Positions 7,057 through 14,734 of a stretch of 14,939 nt of DNA are shown here, piece after piece; positions within the stretch are counted from its first letter, which is position 1; every line of letters begins with the position of its first letter. The translations under genes were made by a program, and so were the position numbers. The stretch spans positions 1 through 14,939 of the forward strand of contig JAUYUF010000153.1 of NCBI GenBank assembly GCA_030694835.1, written 5' to 3'. The notes under the pieces are model-generated. The model made no database searches. It was not told where the DNA came from and was given only the letters and a program-made list of their open reading frames with translations. Source of the DNA: Flavobacteriaceae bacterium (GTDB taxonomy: Bacteria; Bacteroidota; Bacteroidia; Flavobacteriales; Flavobacteriaceae).

Positions 7057-7971
7057 TTAGAGTAAATTATCTAAAGCTTCATCAATTTTAGGATATTTGA
7101 ATGTGAATTTTGATGATAATAATTTTTCGCAACTTACCCTATTTCCCTTCAAAATAATTGATGACATTTCTCCAAATAGAAGTTTTAAAATAAAGCTAGG
7201 AGCTTTTGGCAGCCAAATTCTTTTGTGTAATTTATAAGCAAGTAAATTCGTTAATTGTTTGTTTGTGATATGTTGTGGTGCAACCGCATTGTAACTACCA
7301 ATCATATTAGAATTGTTAAGTGAATAAAGTAATAATTGGCATAAATCTTCTATATGAATCCAAGGAATATACTGCTTACCATTTCCTAAAACGGCTCCAA
7401 TTCCCATTGTTATGGGTTTAATCATCTTTGCTAAAGCTCCACCGTTTGAATCTAAAACTACACCAAATCTCAACTTGACAACTCTAGTATTTTTATATGT
7501 TGAAAAGAGGTCACTTTCCTTTTCCCATAAAATACAAACTTGAGCTAAAAAATCATTTCCACAAGGTGATTCTTCTGTAAAAATAACATCTTTAGTTGTT
7601 GTGCCATAATAACCAACAGCAGAAGCTGAAATAAATGTTTTTAAAGAAATTTGATGTTTTTGTACTTCTTCAAACAATAGCTTAGTGCTTTGAATGCGAC
7701 TATCTAAAATTACTTTTTTACGCTTTTTTGTCCACCTTTTATCACTGATATTAGCTCCCGCCAAATGAATGATGTGTTGAACGTTTGTTAATGCATTTGG
7801 TTCAATATAATTTTTAGAAAAATCCCAAACAAATTGATTGCTCGCTTTTTTAGTGCGACTTAAAAATCTAACTTCAAAATTATTTAATTTCAAAAGCATA
7901 GCTACAGATTTAGAAATCATACCAGAAACTCCAGTAATTAAAACAATTTCTTTTGGCTTATTATAATTCAT
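7057..7971 (-). CDS. TIGR01777/YfcH-family NAD(P)-binding epimerase-like protein
   Basis: The 304-residue protein is an atypical short-chain dehydrogenase with a Rossmann fold. Family marks in order: VLITGVSGM (10-18) nucleotide-binding loop, HLAGANISDKRW (69-80), SASAVGYYG (115-123) with the active-site-type Ser and Tyr, LRFGVVLDSNGGAL (167-180), IPWIHIEDL (202-210), and a C-terminal DUF1731-like segment around residues 250-300 (GEMSSIILKGNRVSCEKLL). The third glycine of the usual GxxGxxG loop is Ser20 here. These proteins have been labelled sugar-nucleotide epimerases or SulA-like division inhibitors, but their substrate is not established. It is likely cytoplasmic. The start is preceded by an A/T-rich leader, and the gene is divergent from the regulator at 8275. 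Confidence 0.88.
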   Translation of the reverse strand: MNYNKPKEIVLITGVSGMISKSVAMLLKLNNFEVRFLSRTKKASNQFVWDFSKNYIEPNALTNVQHIIHLAGANISDKRWTKKRKKVILDSRIQSTKLLFEEVQKHQISLKTFISASAVGYYGTTTKDVIFTEESPCGNDFLAQVCILWEKESDLFSTYKNTRVVKLRFGVVLDSNGGALAKMIKPITMGIGAVLGNGKQYIPWIHIEDLCQLLLYSLNNSNMIGSYNAVAPQHITNKQLTNLLAYKLHKRIWLPKAPSFILKLLFGEMSSIILKGNRVSCEKLLSSKFTFKYPKIDEALDNLL

Positions 7972-8188
7972 TTAATTTTTAGGATATATGAAACTATTTA
8001 AAAGTACAAATATTAAGTATCTATTAAAGCATCTTTTTATTTTAATTTTTTGAATGATAACTTATTGTTTATGTATGTATAGTTGGTTCAGATTTGATTT
8101 TCTATACTTTTCTCAGACGTTTGAAATTTAATATTTTTTCATATTAACAAACAAAACAATTATGATGTAAAAATTTACCTTTTATATT

Positions 8189-8218
8189 TTGATAATTAAT
8201 TTTATTGTCTTAAATTTG
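8189..8218 (+). promoter_or_regulatory. Bacteroidota-type promoter for the PerR-type regulator
   Basis: TTG at 8189-8191 and an exact TAnnTTTG match, TAAATTTG at 8211-8218, are separated by 19 bases, the ideal spacing. The start of transcription should fall near 8223-8226, leaving a leader of about 50 bases before the ATG at 8275. Confidence 0.65.
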
Positions 8219-8221
8219 TTA

Positions 8222-8269
8222 ATTCTTAAAAGAGAATAAATCTTATTTAGGGTTGATTCTTATAAATCA
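8222..8269. promoter_or_regulatory. Two candidate operator dyads in the regulator leader
   Basis: ATTCT-N6-AGAAT (8222-8237) lies over the predicted transcription start, and TGATT-N6-AATCA (8254-8269) lies just before the start codon. Both have five-base arms and six-base spacers, and their centres are 32 bases apart, three turns of the helix. Both also share the direct repeat ATTCTTA(A/T)AA (8222-8231 and 8256-8265). Autoregulation by the encoded Fur-family protein is the natural inference, but neither matches the Bacillus PerR box closely. Confidence 0.35.
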
Positions 8270-8274
8270 TTAAA

Positions 8275-8691
8275 ATGGATAATATTAAGAAAAAACTACA
8301 AGAAAAAGGGTTAAAAATAACACCTCAAAGGTTGGCTATTTTACAGGCGTTGATGAGTAATAAAAGTCATCCAACAGCAGAAATGATAATGGAGTATATC
8401 AGAGTTAATCATCCCAATATTGCCACCGGAACAGTCTATAAAGTTTTGGATACTTTTATTGAACATCAAATTATTAAAAAAGTACAAACTGAAAAAGATG
8501 TGATGCGTTATGATGCTATCATGGACCATCATCATCATCTATTTTGTTCTGAATCTGAAAGAATTGAAGATTATGTTGATATTGAATTGGATGAATTATT
8601 ACAAGCATATTTCATTAAAAAAGGAATACCTGATTTCAAAATAGAAGATATTCGGTTGCATGTAAACGGTAAATTTTTAAGAATTGAATAA
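8275..8691 (+). CDS. perR: Fur-family transcriptional regulator, PerR type
   Basis: The 138-residue protein has the Fur fold: a winged helix-turn-helix (about 10-78, with ITPQRLAIL and ATGTVYKVLDTF as recognition region) and a short metal-binding dimerisation domain. Aligned by hand to Bacillus PerR, the regulatory metal ligands all map: His32, Asp80, His86, His88 and Asp99 for His37, Asp85, His91, His93 and Asp104. The final Asp, rather than Glu, is the feature linked to peroxide sensing. Of the four structural zinc cysteines only Cys91 remains; the second is Ser94 and the C-terminal pair is absent because the protein ends early. In PerR, iron-catalysed oxidation of the His ligands releases the protein from DNA. 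The catalase and dps genes immediately downstream support a peroxide-stress role. Fur or another metal specificity cannot be excluded. Confidence 0.85.
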   Translation: MDNIKKKLQEKGLKITPQRLAILQALMSNKSHPTAEMIMEYIRVNHPNIATGTVYKVLDTFIEHQIIKKVQTEKDVMRYDAIMDHHHHLFCSESERIEDYVDIELDELLQAYFIKKGIPDFKIEDIRLHVNGKFLRIE

Positions 8692-8799
8692 TAAAAATCT
8701 GTAAAAAAAAAGAAGTTAAAACTACATTATATTGTCAAAGTTGATTGCAAATACTTAAAAAATGCGAAACATAAAATTTAATAATAAATACTTTTAATT

Positions 8800-10278
8800 A
8801 TGTCAGGAAAGAAAAAAATAACGACAAACAGTGGATGTCCCGTAAATCACTATCAAGATTCTCAGTCTGTTGGATCAAGAGGACCATTGTTATTGCAAGA
8901 TTTTTTCTTGCATGAAAAATTAGCTCAATTTAATAGAGAGCGCATTCCAGAAAGGATTGTTCACGCTAAAGGATCTGGAGCTTATGGAAAATTTACTGTA
9001 ACTCATGATATATCTAAATATACAAGAGCTAAAGTGTTTTCTAAAATTGGTAAAGAAACAAAGATTTTTGTTCGTTTTTCTACAGTTGGTGGTGAAAAAG
9101 GGTCAGCAGATACAGAACGCGATCCACGTGGCTTTGCAGTTAAATTTTATACAGAAGATGGGAACTGGGATTTAGTTGGAAATAATACCCCTGTTTTTTT
9201 TATTAAAGACCCTAAAAAATTTCCCGATTTTATTCATACTCAAAAAAGAGATCCAAAATCAAATTGTAAAAGTCCAACTATGATGTGGGATTATTGGTCT
9301 TTAAATCCCGAAAGTTTACATCAAGTTTTAATATTGATGTCAGATAGGGGTACACCAAATGGATATCGATTTATGAATGGTTATGGAAGTCATACTTTTT
9401 CATTGGTCAATAAAAATAATGAACGTTTTTATGTGAAGTTTCACTACAAAACAATGCAAGGAATTAAATCTTTTACAGATGGCGAAGCTTCAGATTTAAA
9501 AGGAAAAGATCCAGATTATGCTCAAAGAGATTTAGTGAATTCAATTGAAAAAGGTGCTTTTCCTAAGTATGCTTTAAAAATCCAAATTATGGATTTAAAA
9601 CAGGCTCGTGAATTTAAGTGGAATCCTTTTGATTTAACAAAAGTTTGGCCACATAAAGATTTCCCATTAATGGATGTTGGAGTATTAGAACTAAATCAAA
9701 TACCAGACAATTATTTTCAAGATGTTGAACAAGCAGCTTTTGCACCTGCAAATCTTGTTGATGGTATCGGGTTTTCTCCTGATAAAATGTTGCAAGGTCG
9801 CATTTTAGCTTATCCAGATGCACATAGATATCGTATTGGAGTAAACTTTGAATCACTTCCAGTAAATAAATGTCCATACGCAACTACAAACTATCATAGA
9901 GATGGTGCCATGAGATTTGATGGAAATGGAGGAGATTCGCCCAATTATTATCCAAATAGTTTTGATGGAAATTATGAAGATGAAAAATACAAGGGTCAGC
10001 CTTATGAATTAGATAGTAATGAAGTGGCTTATTTTGATAGAAATGAAAATGATGATGATCATTATTCACAACCCGGAAAATTATTTGATGAGGTAATGAC
10101 TGAGCAAGAACAGAAAAATACCATCAATAATATTATTGGTGCTATGAGTGGAATTTCCGGTGTTAAAAAAGATGAAATAATCAATCGTCAACTGTGTCAT
10201 TGGTTTAGAGCAAGTAAAAAATTAGGAACTGAAATTGCTAAAGGCCTTGGAGTGAATATAGATGATTTTAAAAAATAA
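8800..10278 (+). CDS. katA: Haem catalase, small-subunit clade
   Basis: The 492-residue length fits small-subunit monofunctional catalases. The active site is complete: His55 in RIVHAKGSGAYG, Asn128 in DLVGNNTPVFF and the proximal haem ligand Tyr338 in RILAYPDAHRYRIG. The His-Asn and His-Tyr distances (73 and 283) equal those of human catalase (75, 148, 358). FVRFSTVGGEKGSADTERDP (90-109) is also typical. It disproportionates hydrogen peroxide into water and oxygen in the cytoplasm; no signal peptide is present. The gene follows the PerR-type regulator by 108 bases with no terminator visible between them and precedes dps by 28 bases, so a three-gene transcript is plausible. No convincing own promoter was found in the 108-base gap. 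The Asp-rich stretch NENDDDHYSQPG near the C-terminus is usual for the family. Confidence 0.97.
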   Translation: MSGKKKITTNSGCPVNHYQDSQSVGSRGPLLLQDFFLHEKLAQFNRERIPERIVHAKGSGAYGKFTVTHDISKYTRAKVFSKIGKETKIFVRFSTVGGEKGSADTERDPRGFAVKFYTEDGNWDLVGNNTPVFFIKDPKKFPDFIHTQKRDPKSNCKSPTMMWDYWSLNPESLHQVLILMSDRGTPNGYRFMNGYGSHTFSLVNKNNERFYVKFHYKTMQGIKSFTDGEASDLKGKDPDYAQRDLVNSIEKGAFPKYALKIQIMDLKQAREFKWNPFDLTKVWPHKDFPLMDVGVLELNQIPDNYFQDVEQAAFAPANLVDGIGFSPDKMLQGRILAYPDAHRYRIGVNFESLPVNKCPYATTNYHRDGAMRFDGNGGDSPNYYPNSFDGNYEDEKYKGQPYELDSNEVAYFDRNENDDDHYSQPGKLFDEVMTEQEQKNTINNIIGAMSGISGVKKDEIINRQLCHWFRASKKLGTEIAKGLGVNIDDFKK

Positions 10279-10306
10279 AAAAACAAAAAGTTAAAGAATT
10301 AATAAA

Positions 10307-10786
10307 ATGAATAACTTAAACAGAATCGGATTAGACACCGATAAAAGTAAGGAATTAGCTCAATTATTAAATGATTTATTAGCCAATTATTCTACCTTAT
10401 ACCAAAATGTACGAGGTTATCATTGGAATGTAAAAGGCGATAAATTCTTCGAATTTCATTTAAAATTTGAGGAATTGTACAATAATCTTTTTATCAAAAT
10501 TGATGAAATTGCCGAAAGAATTTTAACCTTAGGTTATACACCTAAACATAAATTCACTGATTATCTAAAAGAAACTGCTATTACAGAAAGTAATGAAGTT
10601 ACCAATGGTTATAAATCATTAGAAGAAATTTTAGAGGCTTTTAAAATACTATTGTCAAAACAACGCCATATTCTTAGTTTATCAGCAGAAATTGATGATG
10701 AAGGAACCAATGCACAAATGAGTGATTATATCCGTGAACAAGAAAAATTAGTGTGGATGTATTCAGCTTTTTTGAATAAAGGATAA
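10307..10786 (+). CDS. dps: Dps-type DNA-protection ferritin
   Basis: The 159-residue protein has the Dps four-helix layout. The intersubunit ferroxidase ligands are present with exact E. coli Dps spacing: His39 in GYHWNVKG, His51 in EFHLKFEEL, and Asp66 and Glu70 in IDEIAERI. The Trp40 next to His39 is also conserved. Dps forms a twelve-subunit shell that oxidises ferrous iron with hydrogen peroxide and stores it, protecting DNA from hydroxyl radicals. The N-terminus is short and has only a few Lys/Arg, so DNA binding of the E. coli type is uncertain. Located 28 bases after the catalase gene, it is almost certainly part of the same peroxide response: catalase removes peroxide and Dps removes the iron. 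Confidence 0.95.
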   Translation: MNNLNRIGLDTDKSKELAQLLNDLLANYSTLYQNVRGYHWNVKGDKFFEFHLKFEELYNNLFIKIDEIAERILTLGYTPKHKFTDYLKETAITESNEVTNGYKSLEEILEAFKILLSKQRHILSLSAEIDDEGTNAQMSDYIREQEKLVWMYSAFLNKG

Positions 10787-10878
10787 CAATATCATTTTAA
10801 AAATAAATATATAAAACATTGTAAACCACAAATTATCTGTAAGGATTTGACGGCAGAATAGTAAAAAAAAATCAAAAA

Positions 10879-11481
10879 ATGACTGAAATTTTAAGGATAA
10901 TATTACCCATATATTTTATAATTTATTTTGGGCTGGTCTTCGTTTTGAAGAGTTTAATAGTAGCAAAACGAATTGGAAAAAATCCACTTGTATTGTCAAA
11001 TAACGACAGTGCTTTTGGACTAATTGGACTTTACTTCAAACTGACAATAATTGCAATGTTTATTTATGTTCTTGTATTTGCTTTTTTTCCAAATTTGCAC
11101 TACAAATTTTTACCAATAATTTTGTTTGACAACTTAACTATGAAATGTATTGGACTTGGACTTTTAGCTATTGCATTAGTTTGGACAATTATTGCACAAA
11201 ACCATATGAGAAATTCTTGGAGAATAGGTATTGATAAAGAAACAAAAACCGAACTTATTACATCTGGACTTTTTGGACTTTCAAGAAATCCGATTTTCTT
11301 TGGAATGATAATAAGTTTGGTTGGGCTTTTTTTAACGATACCAAACGCATTGACAGGAATATTCTTAATTTTGGGGTACATTTTAATTCAAATTCAAATC
11401 AGACTTGAAGAAGAATTCCTATCAATAGAACACGGACAAAATTATACGAACTATAAACAAAAAGTAAGACGACTAATATGA
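10879..11481 (+). CDS. Isoprenylcysteine carboxyl methyltransferase-like membrane protein
   Basis: The 200-residue protein has about five hydrophobic segments (roughly 4-26, 50-72, 87-106, 137-156 and 158-178). The C-terminal half carries the ICMT/PEMT signature: SGLFGLSRNPIFFGMI (129-144), then RLEEEFL (175-181) and a Tyr-containing YTNYKQKVRR end, the S-adenosylmethionine-binding region of integral-membrane methyltransferases. Bacterial members methylate unknown small or lipid substrates; many are annotated only as methyltransferase family. It sits 92 bases after dps. The gap has no clear promoter or terminator, so it may or may not belong to the peroxide cluster. The local texture differs from its neighbours: Leu and Gly are often encoded by the repeated hexamer GGACTT, and the leader has a slightly more GC-rich patch (10848-10857). 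That may hint at a separate origin. Confidence 0.8.
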   Translation: MTEILRIILPIYFIIYFGLVFVLKSLIVAKRIGKNPLVLSNNDSAFGLIGLYFKLTIIAMFIYVLVFAFFPNLHYKFLPIILFDNLTMKCIGLGLLAIALVWTIIAQNHMRNSWRIGIDKETKTELITSGLFGLSRNPIFFGMIISLVGLFLTIPNALTGIFLILGYILIQIQIRLEEEFLSIEHGQNYTNYKQKVRRLI

Positions 11482-11484
11482 CTT

Positions 11485-11518
11485 GAGCTTTTTGATAACA
11501 CAGATTCATCAAAAACTC
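11485..11518. terminator. Weak imperfect hairpin at the convergent 3' ends
   Basis: GAG-C-TTTTTGAT (11485-11496) can pair with ATCAAAAACTC (11508-11518) with a single bulged C and an 11-base loop. It overlaps the final codons of the minus-strand yyaL-like gene, whose stop is at 11509-11511. The stem is AT-rich and the flanking T-run is short, so function as a terminator is doubtful. Confidence 0.3.
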
Positions 11519-13527
11519 GTTTTATTTAAGATTTTTAAAGTTTCTTCAATCGTAAAAATTGGCGCGCTACAAGTGTTGTTTTTACAGATATAAATAACTG
11601 TTTTTCCTTCTATATATTTTCCTTTCAAAAAAGGAATATATTCAGAGTTCCCACCTGTAAATAAAACAGAAGGTAAATACTCTTTTTGCAATTGTAAATT
11701 TAATTTTGAAGATTCCTTTCCAACAACTGCAACAGTTGTATCTCCATTAGTTACAAATCCAAGCAATGATGCCCATTTCCCAGCATAAGGTCCACTATTG
11801 CTGATTTGTGGCAACATTTGATGGAGCGTTTTTTTAGCAATTAAAGAATAATTATCATCATCATAGAGCAATCCTAGTCTATATAAAACATTTGTAATTA
11901 CTGCATTTGAAGAAGGAATAACATTGTCAAAAAGTTCATATTTCTTTACATATAACGAATCGCTTAAATTAGAAGTGAATGAAAACAATCCACTACTCGA
12001 ATCGTAAAAATGATTAATACAAAAATCAATCATTCCTTTGCATTGATTTAACCATTTTTGTTCTAATGTTAGTTGATATAATTTTAATAAAGCTTCGGAT
12101 AATAATGCATAATCTTCTAAAAACCCATCAATGGATGAAATGCCATCTTTATAATTGCGCCATAAGCTATAATCTTCTTTTAGTTGATTTTCAATTAAAA
12201 AAGTAGCATTTTTTATTGTCATTTCTAAATATTCAGGTTTGTTAAGAGTCTTATAAGCATCAATATATCCTTGTAATATTAAGGCATTCCACGCGGTTAA
12301 AACTTTGGTATCTGTAGTAGGTCTAATTCTTTTTTTGCGGTAATTGAATAATGCTTCGGTGCTTCTTTCAATTAATTCTTGAACTTTAAATTTTTCTATA
12401 TTAAATTTCTCTGAAAATGTTTTAACAGTATAAGTTGTAAACAAGGTGTTCTTTTTATCCTCCCAATTACCTTCGTTGGTAAAATGATAATACTCTAAAA
12501 TAAAATGGGCTAGTTCATCCTCAAAATTTAGTTGAATTTCCTCTTTAGTAAAAACATAAAAAGTGCCTTCTTCACCTTCACTATCAGCATTTAGAGAAGC
12601 ATAAAATCCACCAGACACATCCATAAATTCTCGTTCTATAAACTCTATTGATTGGATAATGACCTTTTCATACAGAGGATTTTTTGTGACAATAAAAGCA
12701 TTGGCATATAAACTGATGAGTTGTCCGTTATCATATAACATTTTTTCAAAATGTGGAACACGCCAAAAAGCATCAACAGAATATCTAGCAAATCCTCCGC
12801 CAATTTGATCATAAATACCCCCTAAAGCCATAGCCGTTAAAGTGTTGTTTATTGATTTTAAAAGATCTTTATCTTTAAAACTTTGTTGGTATTCTAAAAG
12901 AAAACTCCAGCCAACAGGAAGTGGGAATTTTGGTGCATTTCCAAAACCGCCTCGTAATACATCAATTCTACCTTTCCACGAAGAAAAAAGTTGTAAATAC
13001 AATTCTTTTAAGTTTATCTTTTCATCTGTTTTAACCAATGGAAGTAATTGCTGTTTTTGAATATTTTGTGATAACTCAAAAGCCTCATCAACTAATTTTA
13101 AAAATTCATTTTCATAGAGTTGTTTTATTTGTTGTAATAACGAAATCCATTTTTGGGTTGGATAATATGTTCCGGCATAAAATGGTTTTCCATTGGGTAA
13201 TGCAAATGCGTTTAGTGGCCATCCTCCTGAACCTTTAATTCCTTGTACAGCTTCCATATAAACTTGATCTATATCTGGTCTTTCTTCACGATCTATTTTG
13301 ATGCAAATAAAATTTGCATTCATAAATGTAGCTGCATCTTCATTCATAAATGTTTCTCGTGCCATAACATGACACCAATGACAAGCTGCATATCCAATAC
13401 TAATCAATAATGGTTTATTTTCTGTTTTAGCCTTTTCTAATGCTTCAATTCCCCATTCGTGCCAATGAACTGGATTATGGGCATGTTGTTGTAAATAGGG
13501 ACTTGAAGCATTAATTAATTGATTCAT
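11509..13527 (-). CDS. YyaL/DUF255 thioredoxin-domain protein with alpha/alpha barrel
   Basis: The 672-residue protein matches the YyaL (SSP411/spermatogenesis-associated 20) family in length and layout. It starts NASSPYLQQHAHNPVHWHEWG, the family's opening motif. A thioredoxin-like domain follows with Cys49-His-Trp-Cys52 in GYAACHWCHVMARETF; the CHWCH block is the hallmark. KIDREERPDIDQVYM and GSGGWPLNAFALPNGKPFYAGTYYP complete this domain (to about residue 125). The rest, from FGNAPKFPLP onward, is a helical (alpha/alpha)-barrel resembling N-acylglucosamine 2-epimerases, including GGIYDQIGGGFARYSVD and VPHFEKMLYDNGQL. No signal peptide is present, so it is presumably cytoplasmic. The biochemical function of the family is not established; a redox or sugar-related role is inferred from the two folds. 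It lies 37 bases after the secreted helical protein gene and is probably co-transcribed with it. Confidence 0.9.
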   Translation of the reverse strand: MNQLINASSPYLQQHAHNPVHWHEWGIEALEKAKTENKPLLISIGYAACHWCHVMARETFMNEDAATFMNANFICIKIDREERPDIDQVYMEAVQGIKGSGGWPLNAFALPNGKPFYAGTYYPTQKWISLLQQIKQLYENEFLKLVDEAFELSQNIQKQQLLPLVKTDEKINLKELYLQLFSSWKGRIDVLRGGFGNAPKFPLPVGWSFLLEYQQSFKDKDLLKSINNTLTAMALGGIYDQIGGGFARYSVDAFWRVPHFEKMLYDNGQLISLYANAFIVTKNPLYEKVIIQSIEFIEREFMDVSGGFYASLNADSEGEEGTFYVFTKEEIQLNFEDELAHFILEYYHFTNEGNWEDKKNTLFTTYTVKTFSEKFNIEKFKVQELIERSTEALFNYRKKRIRPTTDTKVLTAWNALILQGYIDAYKTLNKPEYLEMTIKNATFLIENQLKEDYSLWRNYKDGISSIDGFLEDYALLSEALLKLYQLTLEQKWLNQCKGMIDFCINHFYDSSSGLFSFTSNLSDSLYVKKYELFDNVIPSSNAVITNVLYRLGLLYDDDNYSLIAKKTLHQMLPQISNSGPYAGKWASLLGFVTNGDTTVAVVGKESSKLNLQLQKEYLPSVLFTGGNSEYIPFLKGKYIEGKTVIYICKNNTCSAPIFTIEETLKILNKTSF

Positions 13528-13564
13528 ATATTATGATTGAATATTAATAATTTCTGAGAATGAT

Positions 13565-14707
13565 TTATTTTGACCAAAATTTGTGCTCATCAGGGATGTC
13601 TTTCTTGAAATCTATTTCAAATGGATTATAACCCAGCAATCCAAACAAATACCAAACAGAACTTGAGATGCTAGATTCAGTATCAGCATCTTTCCAAATG
13701 ATTTCTCCTCCAAAGTTAGTAGCATTATTAGAAACATAAGGCAAGCCTTTTAGATTAGGATTTAAAGGACTGGTTATAATTGATTTTGACATTTCGTTGA
13801 GAAAATATTGAGCTTTTTCTAAATCATCATTAAAATAATAAGCTACGACCATTTGTCCTGTACCTTCTAACCAAACACAATCATTGTCAAGGTCAGAACA
13901 AAATCCTTTAATTATTTTATTGTTTGTTGTGATTTTATGAGTTGTTAAAAATAGAGAAGATTTTTCTAATGAAGATTTTGGAAAATCTTCAAAAATACAA
14001 GAACTCCACGAATGTAAATCTAATGCTTTTGAGTATTTATGTTTTTCTTCAGTTGTTGTAAGGTGCTGATCTTTAGAATCCCATCGATTTTCTTTTAAAT
14101 ATCTTAAAAGATTAATATGAAACTCATCAAACCCAAGTACTGCATGAAATGCATCTAACATACCTTCAGTATTTTTAGGAATACGATTTCCATTACCTTC
14201 TTGTCCGCCCCATAAACCTCCATCATCATCTTGTAAACTGCGTAACCATTTTTCAATAGAGCTACTTAAATGTTGATATTTTTGTGTTTTAGTTTTGTTA
14301 TGATATGTGTTTAAAGCAATTAATAACCACGCATTGTCGCCCATCCAAGTTCTGTTACTAATAGTTCCTTTTGTGGTTCTCATTTGTGAAAATCCTTTGG
14401 AATGGTTTTTAAATTCTTGTGGTAATTGTGCTTCAAAGTAATTAAAAATGGCTTCTGCTTTTTTAAGATCATTTTGAGAAATGAATAAAATAGCTGTTAT
14501 AGCATTATTGTATAGCGATGAGTTATTACTATAATCAGTATTTTTTATCAATCCATTAGGTAATTGTTGATGTTGTATCCATTGATAAATTGATTGTTCT
14601 AATCGATTTAGATTAGAAATAATAGTAGTTTCCTTAAAATTTTGAGCGTTAGTTTGAATTGTAACGATTACTAGAATAATAGTAAATATTTTTAGAGATG
14701 GATACAT
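13565..14707 (-). CDS. Secreted helical-barrel-like protein of unknown function
   Basis: The 380-residue protein has a Sec signal peptide with cleavage probably after Ala21 (TNA-QN). The mature part looks all-helical, with repeated aromatic and Gly-rich turns between helices: RTWMGDNAWLLIAL (119-132), DDGGLWGGQEGNG (161-173), NTEGMLDAFHAVLGF (179-193), CVWLEGTGQMVVAYYF (277-292) and SISSSVWYLFGLLGYNPFE (346-364). This spacing and the Trp-Asp/Glu-Gly turns are typical of (alpha/alpha) toroid or six-hairpin glycosidase-like folds. Conserved-looking acidic residues (Asp124, Glu181, Glu281, Glu344) could form an active site, but I cannot assign a family or substrate. It is predicted to be periplasmic or exported. 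It starts 27 bases after the preceding flavoprotein gene and ends 37 bases before the YyaL-type gene, all on one strand, so an operon is likely. The downstream protein also contains a helical barrel. Confidence 0.7.
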   Translation of the reverse strand: MYPSLKIFTIILVIVTIQTNAQNFKETTIISNLNRLEQSIYQWIQHQQLPNGLIKNTDYSNNSSLYNNAITAILFISQNDLKKAEAIFNYFEAQLPQEFKNHSKGFSQMRTTKGTISNRTWMGDNAWLLIALNTYHNKTKTQKYQHLSSSIEKWLRSLQDDDGGLWGGQEGNGNRIPKNTEGMLDAFHAVLGFDEFHINLLRYLKENRWDSKDQHLTTTEEKHKYSKALDLHSWSSCIFEDFPKSSLEKSSLFLTTHKITTNNKIIKGFCSDLDNDCVWLEGTGQMVVAYYFNDDLEKAQYFLNEMSKSIITSPLNPNLKGLPYVSNNATNFGGEIIWKDADTESSISSSVWYLFGLLGYNPFEIDFKKDIPDEHKFWSK

Positions 14708-14734
14708 ATATTAGATAATCATAAAACAGATATT

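Larger units (their letters stand above)
7972..8274. other. Divergent intergenic region between the epimerase-like gene and the PerR-type regulator
   Basis: This 303-base gap is very AT-rich. Its right end holds a promoter and two dyads for the regulator (separate entries). Near the left end CAAATATT at 8007-8014 is, on the minus strand, a one-mismatch -7 element for the epimerase-like gene, without a visible -33 partner. A 21-codon open frame begins at 7988 but has no supporting features. Nothing else was recognised. Confidence 0.6.

Noticed and set aside
7988..8053. A 21-codon open frame (MKLFKST...) with AGGATAT before its ATG in the gap between two divergent genes.
   Set aside because: Very short, AT-driven composition, overlaps the likely promoter region of the minus-strand gene, and has no recognisable motif.
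8254..8275. A Bacillus-type PerR box overlapping TTATAA at 8260-8265.
   Set aside because: Only the left half matches TTATAATNATTATAA well; the right half has several mismatches, so I report only the dyads.
8789..8796. TACTTTTA as a -7 element for the catalase gene.
   Set aside because: It ends only a few bases before the ATG, so transcription would start inside the coding sequence.
9884..10069. A His-rich minus-strand open frame inside the catalase gene.
   Set aside because: It is the reverse reading of Asp/Asn-rich codons of the catalase C-terminal region, which is strongly supported on the plus strand.
10787..10878. An integron attC site or recombination scar before the methyltransferase-like gene.
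   Set aside because: No paired simple-site core sequences or extended inverted repeat were found; the patch GACGGCAGAA alone is not evidence.
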